Shown: piece by piece, positions 1-6,007 of the stretch
How the letters are laid out: every line of letters starts with the position of its first letter
Numbering within the stretch: the first letter of the stretch is position 1
Source of the DNA: Proteobacteria bacterium UBA1847
Lineage (GTDB): Bacteria > Pseudomonadota > Gammaproteobacteria > Steroidobacterales > Woeseiaceae
Direction: 5' to 3'
Assembly (NCBI GenBank): GCA_002338605.1
Contig: DDIP01000006.1
Location: 1 to 6,014, forward strand
DNA length: 6,014 nt
Notes under the pieces: model-generated
What the model was told of the DNA's origin: nothing
What the model saw: the letters and a program-made list of their open reading frames with translations, nothing else
The model's database searches: none
Translations under genes and position numbers: made by a program

Positions 1-316
1 GGCTGCCTTCGTACCGACGATCGGTGATGAGTGGGGTCATGGCGCATACGGTGTTCGAGCCATCAGGCACGGTGATCGCAATATCAATGTGACCGACCAA
101 GGGGCTTTGCCCTGCTGAACCCGGCAGTACGTCGCCGCGCAGGCTGATGCCATCGCGATTGGTCCAGAATCCAGGCGATCGGATGCGACCTGATTCGTTC
201 GAGATCGGTTCAATTCTGACGCCAGAATCGTGGACAAAACTTGGGACACTGACACACGCGGACGTCATTAAAACACCAACTAGCAGTAGAGTGATCTGTA
301 CATTTTTGACAATCAT
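1..316 (-). CDS. Putative lipoprotein, 3' end outside window (partial)
   Basis: Not a recognised family. Reading starts at the ATG at 316-314, and the first 105 codons are visible before the frame leaves the left edge without a stop. An AGGAG ribosome binding site at 330-326 sits 9 nt upstream and supports this start. The amino terminus (MIVKNVQITLLLVGVLMTSAC) is a short basic-hydrophobic signal ending at Cys21. This suggests lipid attachment after signal peptidase II cleavage, but the box T-S-A-C lacks the usual Leu at -3, so ordinary secretion is possible. The mature part, about residues 30-105, is soluble and has alternating hydrophobic/polar stretches typical of a beta-rich periplasmic domain. 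It includes GHIDIAITVPDG (residues 75-86) and a second Cys at 91. The gene is separated from the upstream MgtC-like gene by 169 nt that contain a possible promoter, so it probably begins a new transcription unit. Function is unknown; a role in metal or envelope stress is only a guess from its neighbours. Confidence 0.75.
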   Translation of the reverse strand, partial: MIVKNVQITLLLVGVLMTSACVSVPSFVHDSGVRIEPISNESGRIRSPGFWTNRDGISLRGDVLPGSAGQSPLVGHIDIAITVPDGSNTVCAMTPLITDRRYEGS

Positions 317-325
317 GATGAGCAA

Positions 326-330
326 CTCCT
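326..330 (-). promoter_or_regulatory. Ribosome binding site of the lipoprotein gene
   Basis: The minus strand reads AGGAG here, 9 nt before the ATG at 316. It decides the start of the partial lipoprotein frame and rules out the competing minus-strand frame that crosses 458-210, which has no comparable site. Confidence 0.65.
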
Positions 331-343
331 GTGACACGCGATA

Positions 344-372
344 AGTAAAGTCTCGGCCGCGTGAACGAACAA
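344..372 (-). promoter_or_regulatory. Possible sigma70-type promoter of the lipoprotein gene
   Basis: On the minus strand TTGTTC (372-367) is followed after 17 nt by TTTACT (349-344). These match the -35 and -10 consensus only partly (about 3/6 and 4/6), but the spacing is ideal. The predicted transcript would start about 20 nt before the lipoprotein ATG and just ahead of its AGGAG site. The -35 box falls inside the imperfect palindrome at 367-386, which would fit repressor control. Found by eye; no transcript evidence. Confidence 0.35.
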
Positions 373-386
373 TCGACCAATCGTTC
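367..386. promoter_or_regulatory. Imperfect 20-bp palindrome, candidate operator
   Basis: The arms GAACAATCG and, read on the other strand, GAACGATTG pair at 7 of 10 symmetric positions around 376/377, with the outer GAAC/GTTC perfect. The site overlaps the possible -35 element of the lipoprotein gene. Its size and symmetry suit a dimeric repressor such as a TetR-type protein, but no regulator gene lies in the window, so the binding partner is unknown. Confidence 0.35.
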
Positions 387-485
387 TTTTTGCGCCGTTT
401 CGTCTCGGTATTCGAATATCACGGACGAATGTGTGGGATTGGGCCATGCACTCGTCACAAGAACCGTTTGTCACCGATGAGTACT

Positions 486-929
486 TCACGATCCGGCGTC
501 TCGGTCATCAGAAGTATCGTTTTTTGATCCGAACCACGGCAGGTGATGAGCCGCTAAGATCAGAAACAGGATGACCGTACAGAGAGTACTAAGAATATAC
601 ATACCGTATCCGACACCCGTGCCGATTGCGGCGGTCGCCCAAACGGTTGCAGCCGTGGTCAGTCCGAAGGTACGCGCACCGTTCTGGATAATAATACCGG
701 CACCCAGGAATCCCACGCCGACAACTATATTGGCTGCCATGCGCGATGGTTCTGCGCCGGGAATGTGTTGCGAAATCAACGCGAATACACAGGCCCCCAT
801 GGCGACGGAGGCGTAGGTGCGCACACCGGCTTCGCGGCGATGAAACGACCGTTCCAGTCCAACCAGCCCGCCGAGAACGGTTGCCACGACCGTTCGCATT
901 GCCAGCATAAGTTCCAGCTCCCAATCCAT
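486..929 (-). CDS. MgtC/SapB family inner-membrane protein, short form
   Basis: This 147-residue hydrophobic protein has about five predicted membrane segments (roughly residues 5-24, 39-55, 66-83, 89-106, 109-128). It shows the MgtC-family signature: GLER at 24-27, AGVRTYA at 34-40, GVGFLGAGII at 71-80 and GLTTAATVW at 89-97, followed by a Gly-rich AIGTGVGYG (101-109). Family members are linked to growth in low Mg2+, to acid stress and, in some pathogens, to survival in macrophages; in Salmonella, MgtC affects the F-ATP synthase. This copy ends soon after the last helix in a polar, acidic tail (SKNDTSDDRDAGS) and lacks the carboxy-terminal ACT-like domain of the about 230-residue Salmonella MgtC. 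It therefore resembles the many short SapB-type proteins of unknown function. The ATG at 929 has a weak AGGG (940-937) 7 nt upstream. It lies 109 nt beyond the preceding gene and past a candidate terminator, so it may be transcribed separately. Confidence 0.9.
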   Translation of the reverse strand: MDWELELMLAMRTVVATVLGGLVGLERSFHRREAGVRTYASVAMGACVFALISQHIPGAEPSRMAANIVVGVGFLGAGIIIQNGARTFGLTTAATVWATAAIGTGVGYGMYILSTLCTVILFLILAAHHLPWFGSKNDTSDDRDAGS

Positions 930-979
930 CGCGCTACCCTATTCCTGTACTCGCTTGATGCGTGTTGTTTCGACGACCT

Positions 980-1021
980 TTCCAGCGGCTAAAAAAACAG
1001 AGGTTTTCCTGTCTGCTGGAA
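980..1021. repeat. 7-bp inverted repeat enclosing the terminator
   Basis: TTCCAGC at 980-986 and GCTGGAA at 1015-1021 are perfect reverse complements separated by 28 nt. The left arm of the smaller terminator stem partly overlaps the right arm of this repeat, so the two RNA folds would compete. Seen directly; any regulatory meaning is inferred. Confidence 0.45.
991..1016 (-). terminator. Candidate intrinsic terminator after the AlbA_2 gene
   Basis: On the minus strand GCAGA (1016-1012), a CA bulge, GG, an AAAA loop, then CC and TCTGT (1001-997) form an imperfect stem. It is followed directly by more T residues, the run of seven T spanning 997-991. It lies 22 nt past the TAA stop of the AlbA_2-domain gene, which fits the end of the large operon. 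The stem is short and bulged, so termination may be partial. A second inverted repeat (TTCCAGC 980-986 and GCTGGAA 1015-1021) encloses it. Confidence 0.5.
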
Positions 1022-1038
1022 GTAAATTCGGGATCCAA

Positions 1039-1848
1039 TTAGGACGTCGCATTGGGCCCCCGTTGTGCAAGGTGCGCATGAACCTCTCGCGCGTCTAACT
1101 CTCGAGTAGAATTGCCCGTTCTAACCATGTATCGGGCGACATTGCCGTCCTGGACAAAGACAGGCGTTTTTGCTTGCTCGACAACCAGCCAACAGACAGG
1201 CGTCTCGTCTATTAGCGGAAACTGGCAGTGAATGAGCGCGCACGCGTGTGCGCCGAGTGCGCTGCGCACAAGATCCATGAGTGCTCGCTCGAAGCCGTCT
1301 GCATTTTTGTGCTTCAGTGTTTGACAGTCGGCGTTGATGCCAAGGGTTTCGCCAGCATCGCTAACGCCAATTATTAAGCTGCCACCACGATGATTCATCA
1401 ATCCCGCCAAGGACTTCACGATCACTTTCTCAAGGGCCTTATCGGACCGTTTTTCTCGAAGGTTCCAGCGCAGCGTCGATTTGAACTCGAGCCGCTCGTT
1501 CTCGCCTGTTGCAATGAGGCTAGGCAAGTGAGCGTTCAGTTCGTGCTCTAACCAACGCACTCGTCGTTGTTCCGTTTCAATTACCCGGTTATAAAGAAAT
1601 ATGACGAGCCCGAGACCGGCGCCTAGCACCGCAAATACCGCGCTCATCGGGACCAACTCCTGAAATGTTGAAACCTGCAGTCGATTCGCCAAGAAGGACC
1701 ATGCGTTGGCGGACGGTTTGACCAACATGTCATTGAACTCAAAATAGAAAACCAGTGTTGTTAATGGGTGCAAGAACAAAACACCCAAGATCGCGCCGAT
1801 CGCGAGTTGCGCGAGCATCGATCGGTGACGTTGCAGATGGCGCTTCAT
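1039..1848 (-). CDS. Membrane-anchored AlbA_2 (Schlafen-type) domain protein
   Basis: This 269-residue protein combines a membrane anchor with a cytoplasmic putative nucleic-acid-binding domain. Two hydrophobic segments lie at about residues 12-36 and 66-86, giving a hairpin in the inner membrane, followed by a basic, charged linker (residues 88-105). Residues 115-255 match the AlbA_2 domain pattern: ENERLEFKSTLRW (116-128), then VKSLAGLMNHRGGSLIIGVSDAG (144-166), and a terminal RYMVRTGNST (239-248). AlbA_2 domains are annotated as putative DNA/RNA-binding and often as 'ATP-binding', frequently at the head of larger regulators or helicases; the Schlafen relatives include ribonucleases. No ATPase, helicase or winged-helix part is present, so this is a stand-alone version. 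Its ATG overlaps the nhaA TGA in an ATGA junction, which implies translational coupling; a modest AGG site (1860-1858) lies 9 nt upstream. Role unknown: regulation of, or sensing linked to, the upstream transporters is an inference. Confidence 0.85.
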   Translation of the reverse strand: MKRHLQRHRSMLAQLAIGAILGVLFLHPLTTLVFYFEFNDMLVKPSANAWSFLANRLQVSTFQELVPMSAVFAVLGAGLGLVIFLYNRVIETEQRRVRWLEHELNAHLPSLIATGENERLEFKSTLRWNLREKRSDKALEKVIVKSLAGLMNHRGGSLIIGVSDAGETLGINADCQTLKHKNADGFERALMDLVRSALGAHACALIHCQFPLIDETPVCWLVVEQAKTPVFVQDGNVARYMVRTGNSTRELDAREVHAHLAQRGPNATS

Positions 1849-3056
1849 GTCTGGTTACCTACGGCGACGCTGCGATCATCGGTATTCGGATCAATTTTTT
1901 GGCACGCGAGATGAAGCACCATCATGCCGGCCGCCCCAGAGAGCAGAGAACCGACGACGATACTCAGATTCGTAGTGAGGATAGCGCCAGGTTCATTGAA
2001 CGCGAGGGCCGCGATAAACAGGCTCATGGTAAAACCGACACCGGCAAGCAGTGACACGCCGTACAGTTGCCACCAGCTGACGCCAGGGGGCAAGCTTGCG
2101 AGACCCATCCATACTGCGGCACGTGCTGAGGCGAATACGCCCAACTGCTTGCCAAGAAAAAGGCCGAGAACCACCCCAAGAGAGATCGGCTCAAGCAGGG
2201 ACGCGATCGCACTGCCGCCAAGCTCGATCCCAGCATTGAAAAAGGCGAACACCGGTACAACGCCAAACCCGACCCAAGGACTTAAGTCATGCTCGATTTG
2301 TTTGAGAATCTCTTTACCGTCAACTCGCATTGGAATGCAAAATGCCAACGCCACGCCGGCCAGGGTTGCATGAACCCCGGATTTAAGCAGCGTGACCCAA
2401 AGAAGCACTCCGACGAGTAAGTAGGCCGCTGTTTGAGTGACGCGCATGCGGTTTAACAACATCGCTGCCGCGATCCCGGCCAGGGCGAGCATCATCGCGA
2501 ATGCACTCAGCTCCCCGGAATAGAAGGCGGCGATAATCACCAGCGTCCCAAAGTCATCGAATATCGCCAGCGCCGTTAAAAACACCTTGAGCGCGATTGG
2601 TACTCGTGGACCCAGAAGTGCGAGGAAAGCAAGAGCCAATACGATGTCCGTCGCTGCCGGAATCGCCCAGCCTTTTGCGGCGATCGGATCATTGACGTTG
2701 AAGGCGAGGTAAATGGCTGCCGGAATCGCCATACCGCCGATCGCGGCGATGGCGGGCAGTGCCACCTGGCGAAGACTGGATAGCTGCCCCTCGTATACTT
2801 CGCGCTTGATCTCCAGACCGATGAGGAAGAAGAAGAACACCATCAACCCTTCATTGATCCACGAGATCATTGGCTTGGCAATTACCAGCGCACCGATCTG
2901 AACGGACATCGGTGCATGATGAATCACCTCATAGAAACTCTGGTACGGTGAGTTAACCCACACAAACGCGAGTAACATGGCACCAAACATGGCCGTGCCC
3001 GCGCTCTTCGGCGACGATAGTACTCGTTCCAGCCGTGACGGATTCGCACTAACCAT
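1845..3056 (-). CDS. nhaA: Na+/H+ antiporter NhaA
   Basis: The product exchanges cytoplasmic Na+ (or Li+) for external protons across the inner membrane, setting Na+ and pH balance. With the start at 3056 it has 403 residues, against 388 in E. coli. Family landmarks are present: WINEGLM (66-72), GLEIKRE (80-86), GWAIPAATDI (129-138), the paired aspartates D167 and D168 in ALAIFDDFG (equivalent to E. coli D163/D164), D137 (D133), SGVHATLAG (226-234, with the pH-response histidine position), K303 in LGKQLG (K300), and GVGFTMSLFIA (339-349). The carboxy tail (residues 386-403) is polar. The frame is open to an ATG at 3140, but that would overlap the ATPase gene by 92 nt. The ATG at 3056 has GAGG (3066-3063) 6 nt upstream and overlaps the ATPase stop by only 8 nt, and its product aligns with the usual NhaA start. 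It is the third gene of the apparent operon and is coupled to the next gene. Confidence 0.95.
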   Translation of the reverse strand: MVSANPSRLERVLSSPKSAGTAMFGAMLLAFVWVNSPYQSFYEVIHHAPMSVQIGALVIAKPMISWINEGLMVFFFFLIGLEIKREVYEGQLSSLRQVALPAIAAIGGMAIPAAIYLAFNVNDPIAAKGWAIPAATDIVLALAFLALLGPRVPIALKVFLTALAIFDDFGTLVIIAAFYSGELSAFAMMLALAGIAAAMLLNRMRVTQTAAYLLVGVLLWVTLLKSGVHATLAGVALAFCIPMRVDGKEILKQIEHDLSPWVGFGVVPVFAFFNAGIELGGSAIASLLEPISLGVVLGLFLGKQLGVFASARAAVWMGLASLPPGVSWWQLYGVSLLAGVGFTMSLFIAALAFNEPGAILTTNLSIVVGSLLSGAAGMMVLHLACQKIDPNTDDRSVAVGNQT

Positions 3057-5478
3057 GTGTAGCCTCGTTAGTACTTGCTGCATCGCTAAATGCCAGCAGT
3101 CGCAGCGCATTGAACACGACAACGACGGTAGAACCTTCATGCACCAGAACCGCTGCGCCGATACTCAGACCGAAGAGCGTTGAGGGCACCAAGACGGCCA
3201 CGATGCCGAGGCTTAGCCAAAGGTTTTGTCGAATGATTCGACTGGTCGCGCGACTTAAGCCTACCGCAAACGGTAGATGATTGAGATCATCCGCCATCAG
3301 TGCGACATCTGCCGTTTCCAATGCAACATCAGAGCCCGCGGCTCCCATCGCGATGCCCACAGTGGCATTGGCCATGGCCGGTGCATCGTTGACGCCATCG
3401 CCAACCATCGCGACGTGGGCCTCTGATCGCAGTTGCTTAATTGTCGTGACCTTGTCGTCAGGCATCAGGTCGCCGCGTGCCTCATCCAGCCCAACTTCAC
3501 GCGCAACGGCATCGGCCACTTGCTGGTTGTCACCAGAGATCATCAGCATGCGCTTGATACCCAGTGACCTTAGGCGCTTGATGACCGATGCCGCCGCTTC
3601 GCGCGGCGTATCCATTAATCCAATCACGCCAAGATATGCGTCACCGTGCCTCACAATCATTGTCGTGCGGCCGGCCGATTCGAGGTTCTCCACCTCCTCA
3701 CGTAATCTATCCGGAAGCGGCGGTCCGTCCACCTCGGCGAATAAGTCATCCTTGCCAACGAAGGTGGTTTCGCCTTCGATCTCGGCCGTTACACCGCGCC
3801 CGGTGATGCTCTTCAGGTTCGACGCTGAAAAGGGTTCGACTGAACCGAGTCGCTCTTTGCCATCCCGCACGACCGCCGCAGCCAGGGGATGATCGCTCAG
3901 CATCTCAATGCCAATGGCAACCCGCAGTAAATGTTGCTCGTCGGTGGACCCGTATGGAACGACGTCGGTTAGCTTGGGCTTGCCCTCGGTTAGCGTCCCG
4001 GTTTTGTCAAAGGCAATCGCACTAAGTCGGCCCAAATGTTCCAGTGGCGCACCACCTTTCACCAACACGCCACCGCGCGCTGCGCGGGCGACGCCGCTTA
4101 GCACTGCACTCGGGGTCGCGATGGCCAGCGCACAAGGACTTGCCGCAACGAGCAATGCCATGGCTCGATAGAAACTCTCACTGAATGTTTCATCGATGAC
4201 CACCCAGGCAAACATGGCGAGCACCGCGCCAACTATAACGACCGGGACAAATATTCTCTCGAATCGATCTGTGAATTGCTGTGTTGGCGATTGCTGTGTT
4301 TCGGCATTTCGCACCATTTCAACCACGCGCGCCAGCGTGGAGTCGGCGGCCACTCGCGTCACGTAGATTTCTAGCGCACCCCCACCATTGATCGACCCCG
4401 CAAACACGCGATGCGCGGCCTCAAGTTGGTCTGGATTCGCAGCGGCCATCGCCTCATCCGGGACCGGCGATTTGTCAACGGGGACGCTCTCGCCGGTAAT
4501 CGGCGCCTGGTTCACGCTGCTCTCACCAAGGCTTACAAATCCGTCAGCCGGTAAACGCGCATTCGGCTTGACTAGGACGACGTCTCCAATGCGCAGGCTT
4601 TCGACCTCGACCTCTTGCACCGCACCGTTGCGGCGAACAGTCGCGGTTCGCGGCGCTAACTCACCCAATGCTTCGATCGCTCGCTTGGCACGCCCCATTG
4701 CGTAGGCTTCGAGGGCGTGACCCAGGCTAAACAAGAACAACAGCAGCGCGCCTTCTGCCCAGGCGCCCAGTGCAGCGGCGCCAGCGGCTGCGACCAACAT
4801 CAATGAGTCGATCTCAAAGCGTCCGGAACGGAGGTTAGCCCAGGCCTCTTTGACCGTGAACCAGCCACCGAAGAAATAGGCTCCAATCAGCACCGACAGC
4901 GGAATCCATTCGGGGACCGGCGCGAGCTTGGGCAACAACCACCCCAAGAAGAGTGCAACACCACACAGTGCGACAAAAATCAGTTCGGTCCGCTCGCCGA
5001 AAATGCCACCGTGTGCGTGCGTCTCGTCGTGTGAATGTTCTTCGACACCGCCAAGGCGCGCTACGTGACCGCGCACGCTTTCGTCATCGACTAGGTCACG
5101 ATCAAATTCGACCCGAACTGCGCCGTCTCCAGAGACAAACGCCTCAAGAATTCCCTCCTCGTTCAGCAGCGATCGAGCGAGCTGCTTTGCCCGCCTCTCC
5201 GGCAAGGGCTCGATGTCCGTTTGCAGGTGTCCGTAGGATGCTCGCAGTTGCAGGCCTGCCCGTTGAGCGAATTGGCGCACGTCCTGTAGCGACAGCAGGT
5301 CTTGATCGAAGTGCACACACAGTTCGCCTGCGCGCCGATTGCCAGTCTCAACGACATGCGAGCGTTCGATACCACGCTTCGCCTGCAGTAGGTCTTGGAG
5401 ACGTTCCAGACAGGCGTCCTGCTGGTCGTCTACGTCCGGCAGTACCAGCTTTAAGTCGAGTTTCGTTTTGGATGTCAT
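3049..5478 (-). CDS. P1B-4-like heavy-metal exporting ATPase
   Basis: This 809-residue inner-membrane pump uses ATP to export a divalent metal ion from the cytoplasm. All core P-type motifs are intact: TGE (328-330, actuator), DKTGT (491-495, phosphorylated D491), SDHPLA (528-533, nucleotide binding) and GDGVND (693-698). The membrane site has SPC (447-449) and, in the last helix, HEGST (780-784). SPC plus HEGxT is the P1B-4 pattern (CzcP/CoaT/CtpD-like; Co2+, Zn2+, Cd2+ or Fe2+), distinct from the CPC of ZntA/CadA and CopA. The first 145 residues look like two ferredoxin-type HMA folds (about 5-80 and 86-143), but neither has the CxxC metal motif. A short His-rich linker follows, with H148, H150, H154 and H156, before the first helix near 165. 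The ATG at 5478 has a GAGGA site (5490-5486) 7 nt upstream. It lies 52 nt after the DUF4124 gene and overlaps nhaA by 8 nt. The exact metal cannot be fixed from sequence. Confidence 0.93.
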   Translation of the reverse strand: MTSKTKLDLKLVLPDVDDQQDACLERLQDLLQAKRGIERSHVVETGNRRAGELCVHFDQDLLSLQDVRQFAQRAGLQLRASYGHLQTDIEPLPERRAKQLARSLLNEEGILEAFVSGDGAVRVEFDRDLVDDESVRGHVARLGGVEEHSHDETHAHGGIFGERTELIFVALCGVALFLGWLLPKLAPVPEWIPLSVLIGAYFFGGWFTVKEAWANLRSGRFEIDSLMLVAAAGAAALGAWAEGALLLFLFSLGHALEAYAMGRAKRAIEALGELAPRTATVRRNGAVQEVEVESLRIGDVVLVKPNARLPADGFVSLGESSVNQAPITGESVPVDKSPVPDEAMAAANPDQLEAAHRVFAGSINGGGALEIYVTRVAADSTLARVVEMVRNAETQQSPTQQFTDRFERIFVPVVIVGAVLAMFAWVVIDETFSESFYRAMALLVAASPCALAIATPSAVLSGVARAARGGVLVKGGAPLEHLGRLSAIAFDKTGTLTEGKPKLTDVVPYGSTDEQHLLRVAIGIEMLSDHPLAAAVVRDGKERLGSVEPFSASNLKSITGRGVTAEIEGETTFVGKDDLFAEVDGPPLPDRLREEVENLESAGRTTMIVRHGDAYLGVIGLMDTPREAAASVIKRLRSLGIKRMLMISGDNQQVADAVAREVGLDEARGDLMPDDKVTTIKQLRSEAHVAMVGDGVNDAPAMANATVGIAMGAAGSDVALETADVALMADDLNHLPFAVGLSRATSRIIRQNLWLSLGIVAVLVPSTLFGLSIGAAVLVHEGSTVVVVFNALRLLAFSDAASTNEATHG
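3063..3066 (-). promoter_or_regulatory. Ribosome binding site deciding the nhaA start
   Basis: GAGG on the minus strand, 6 nt before the ATG at 3056 and inside the last codons of the ATPase gene. It favours the 403-residue NhaA over a 431-residue form that would start at 3140 with an unusual Cys-rich leader. Confidence 0.6.
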
Positions 5479-5485
5479 TTCGCTA

Positions 5486-5490
5486 TCCTC
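5486..5490 (-). promoter_or_regulatory. Ribosome binding site of the ATPase gene
   Basis: GAGGA on the minus strand, 7 nt before the ATG at 5478. It supports this as the true start, so the degenerate amino-terminal HMA-like region and the His-rich linker belong to the protein and are not an artefact of an over-extended frame. Confidence 0.6.
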
Positions 5491-5504
5491 TGCCGGTTGG
5501 TTGC

Positions 5505-5517
5505 GGCGTTTAACGCC
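5505..5517. repeat. 13-bp palindrome in the DUF4124-ATPase gap
   Basis: GGCGTT and AACGCC flank a single central base, a perfect 6-bp inverted repeat 14 nt past the DUF4124 stop and 27 nt before the ATPase ATG. No T-run follows on either strand, so it is unlikely to terminate transcription. It could be a small mRNA hairpin or a protein-binding site. Confidence 0.4.
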
Positions 5518-5530
5518 ATCGAGCTACTCC

Positions 5531-6007
5531 TTATTGACCTTTCGTCGTCGCGTCGCACCCTGCTTTGATGCGTTGCCGGGCGTCGGTTAGCCTGGCCTGG
5601 CGTTCATCCTCTGTCATACGTCGCGCGCCTCCATCGGCATCCACCAGCAGCAGTTTCGGCCCCGGACGACTCTCGAGTTTTGTCAGCCAATCACGCAACC
5701 GTGTGCAGCTCTCTTTGCGCGCGACTTTTGCGGCAGCATCGTATCGTTGCTGTGCGCGCTGCTGCTTGCGCGCTTCAATGCGCACATTCACCTGTTCTTC
5801 GATGCTCTGAAATTTACGTTGGCGTTCCTTGTCGAACGGCGGTGCGTGCTGTATCGCCAGCATGTCGTAGGCTACGCCGTCAGGCGCGGTCGCGGCGTAG
5901 TGCACATCGCCATCCACGGGGTCGGTCCATCGATACACGTACACGTGCTCGGAAAATGCGCTCGTGTTCGCGCCAATTAGTACCAACCCGCCAATAAGGC
6001 GTAGCAT
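5531..6007 (-). CDS. Secreted DUF4124 domain protein
   Basis: This is a 158-residue protein of unknown function. Residues 1-19 (MLRLIGGLVLIGANTSAFS) look like a Sec signal peptide, with cleavage likely after TSA or AFS, so the product should be periplasmic. Right after it comes the DUF4124 pattern VYVYRWTDPVDGDVHYAATAPDG (22-44), in which an aromatic-rich strand is followed by a D-G-x-HY turn. Residues 56-98 are highly charged and Gln/Arg-rich, probably helical or coiled-coil. The tail has the feature seen in many relatives: C101, a LLLVDADGGARRMTEDER stretch (119-136) and C151, which may form a disulfide. Only 7 nt lie between this ATG and the window edge, and no ribosome binding site is visible in them. 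The frame stays open to the edge, so a start further upstream is possible, although the signal peptide looks complete. It is probably the first gene seen of the ATPase-nhaA operon. A link to metal export rests on position only. Confidence 0.82.
   Translation of the reverse strand: MLRLIGGLVLIGANTSAFSEHVYVYRWTDPVDGDVHYAATAPDGVAYDMLAIQHAPPFDKERQRKFQSIEEQVNVRIEARKQQRAQQRYDAAAKVARKESCTRLRDWLTKLESRPGPKLLLVDADGGARRMTEDERQARLTDARQRIKAGCDATTKGQ

Noticed and set aside
367..391. Palindrome plus T5 as a plus-strand terminator
   Set aside because: The stem has three mismatched pairs, the T-run is only five, and no plus-strand gene lies upstream to terminate.
409..418. Perfect palindrome TATTCGAATA
   Set aside because: Ten bases of symmetry in an AT-richer spacer can arise by chance, and it does not align with a promoter element I can support.
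210..458. 82-codon minus-strand open frame upstream of and into the lipoprotein gene
   Set aside because: Out of frame with the lipoprotein, rich in Cys and Trp, lacks a ribosome binding site and crosses the likely promoter region.
589..924. 111-codon minus-strand open frame
   Set aside because: It is another frame of the MgtC-like gene, with Arg/Gly-rich composition typical of an out-of-frame reading.
1924..2373. 149-codon plus-strand open frame
   Set aside because: Antisense to conserved NhaA helices; no family resemblance.
3057..3140. Longer NhaA start at 3140
   Set aside because: It would overlap the ATPase gene by 92 nt and add a Cys-rich leader unlike NhaA; the ATG at 3056 has a good GAGG site and an 8-nt overlap.
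3281..3892. 203-codon plus-strand open frame
   Set aside because: It lies antisense within the ATPase gene, is Ser/Ala/Pro-rich with no recognisable domain, and is a shadow of GC-rich coding sequence.
4953..5513. 186-codon plus-strand open frame
   Set aside because: Antisense to the well-supported ATPase amino-terminal region; Arg-rich, low-information composition and no domain.
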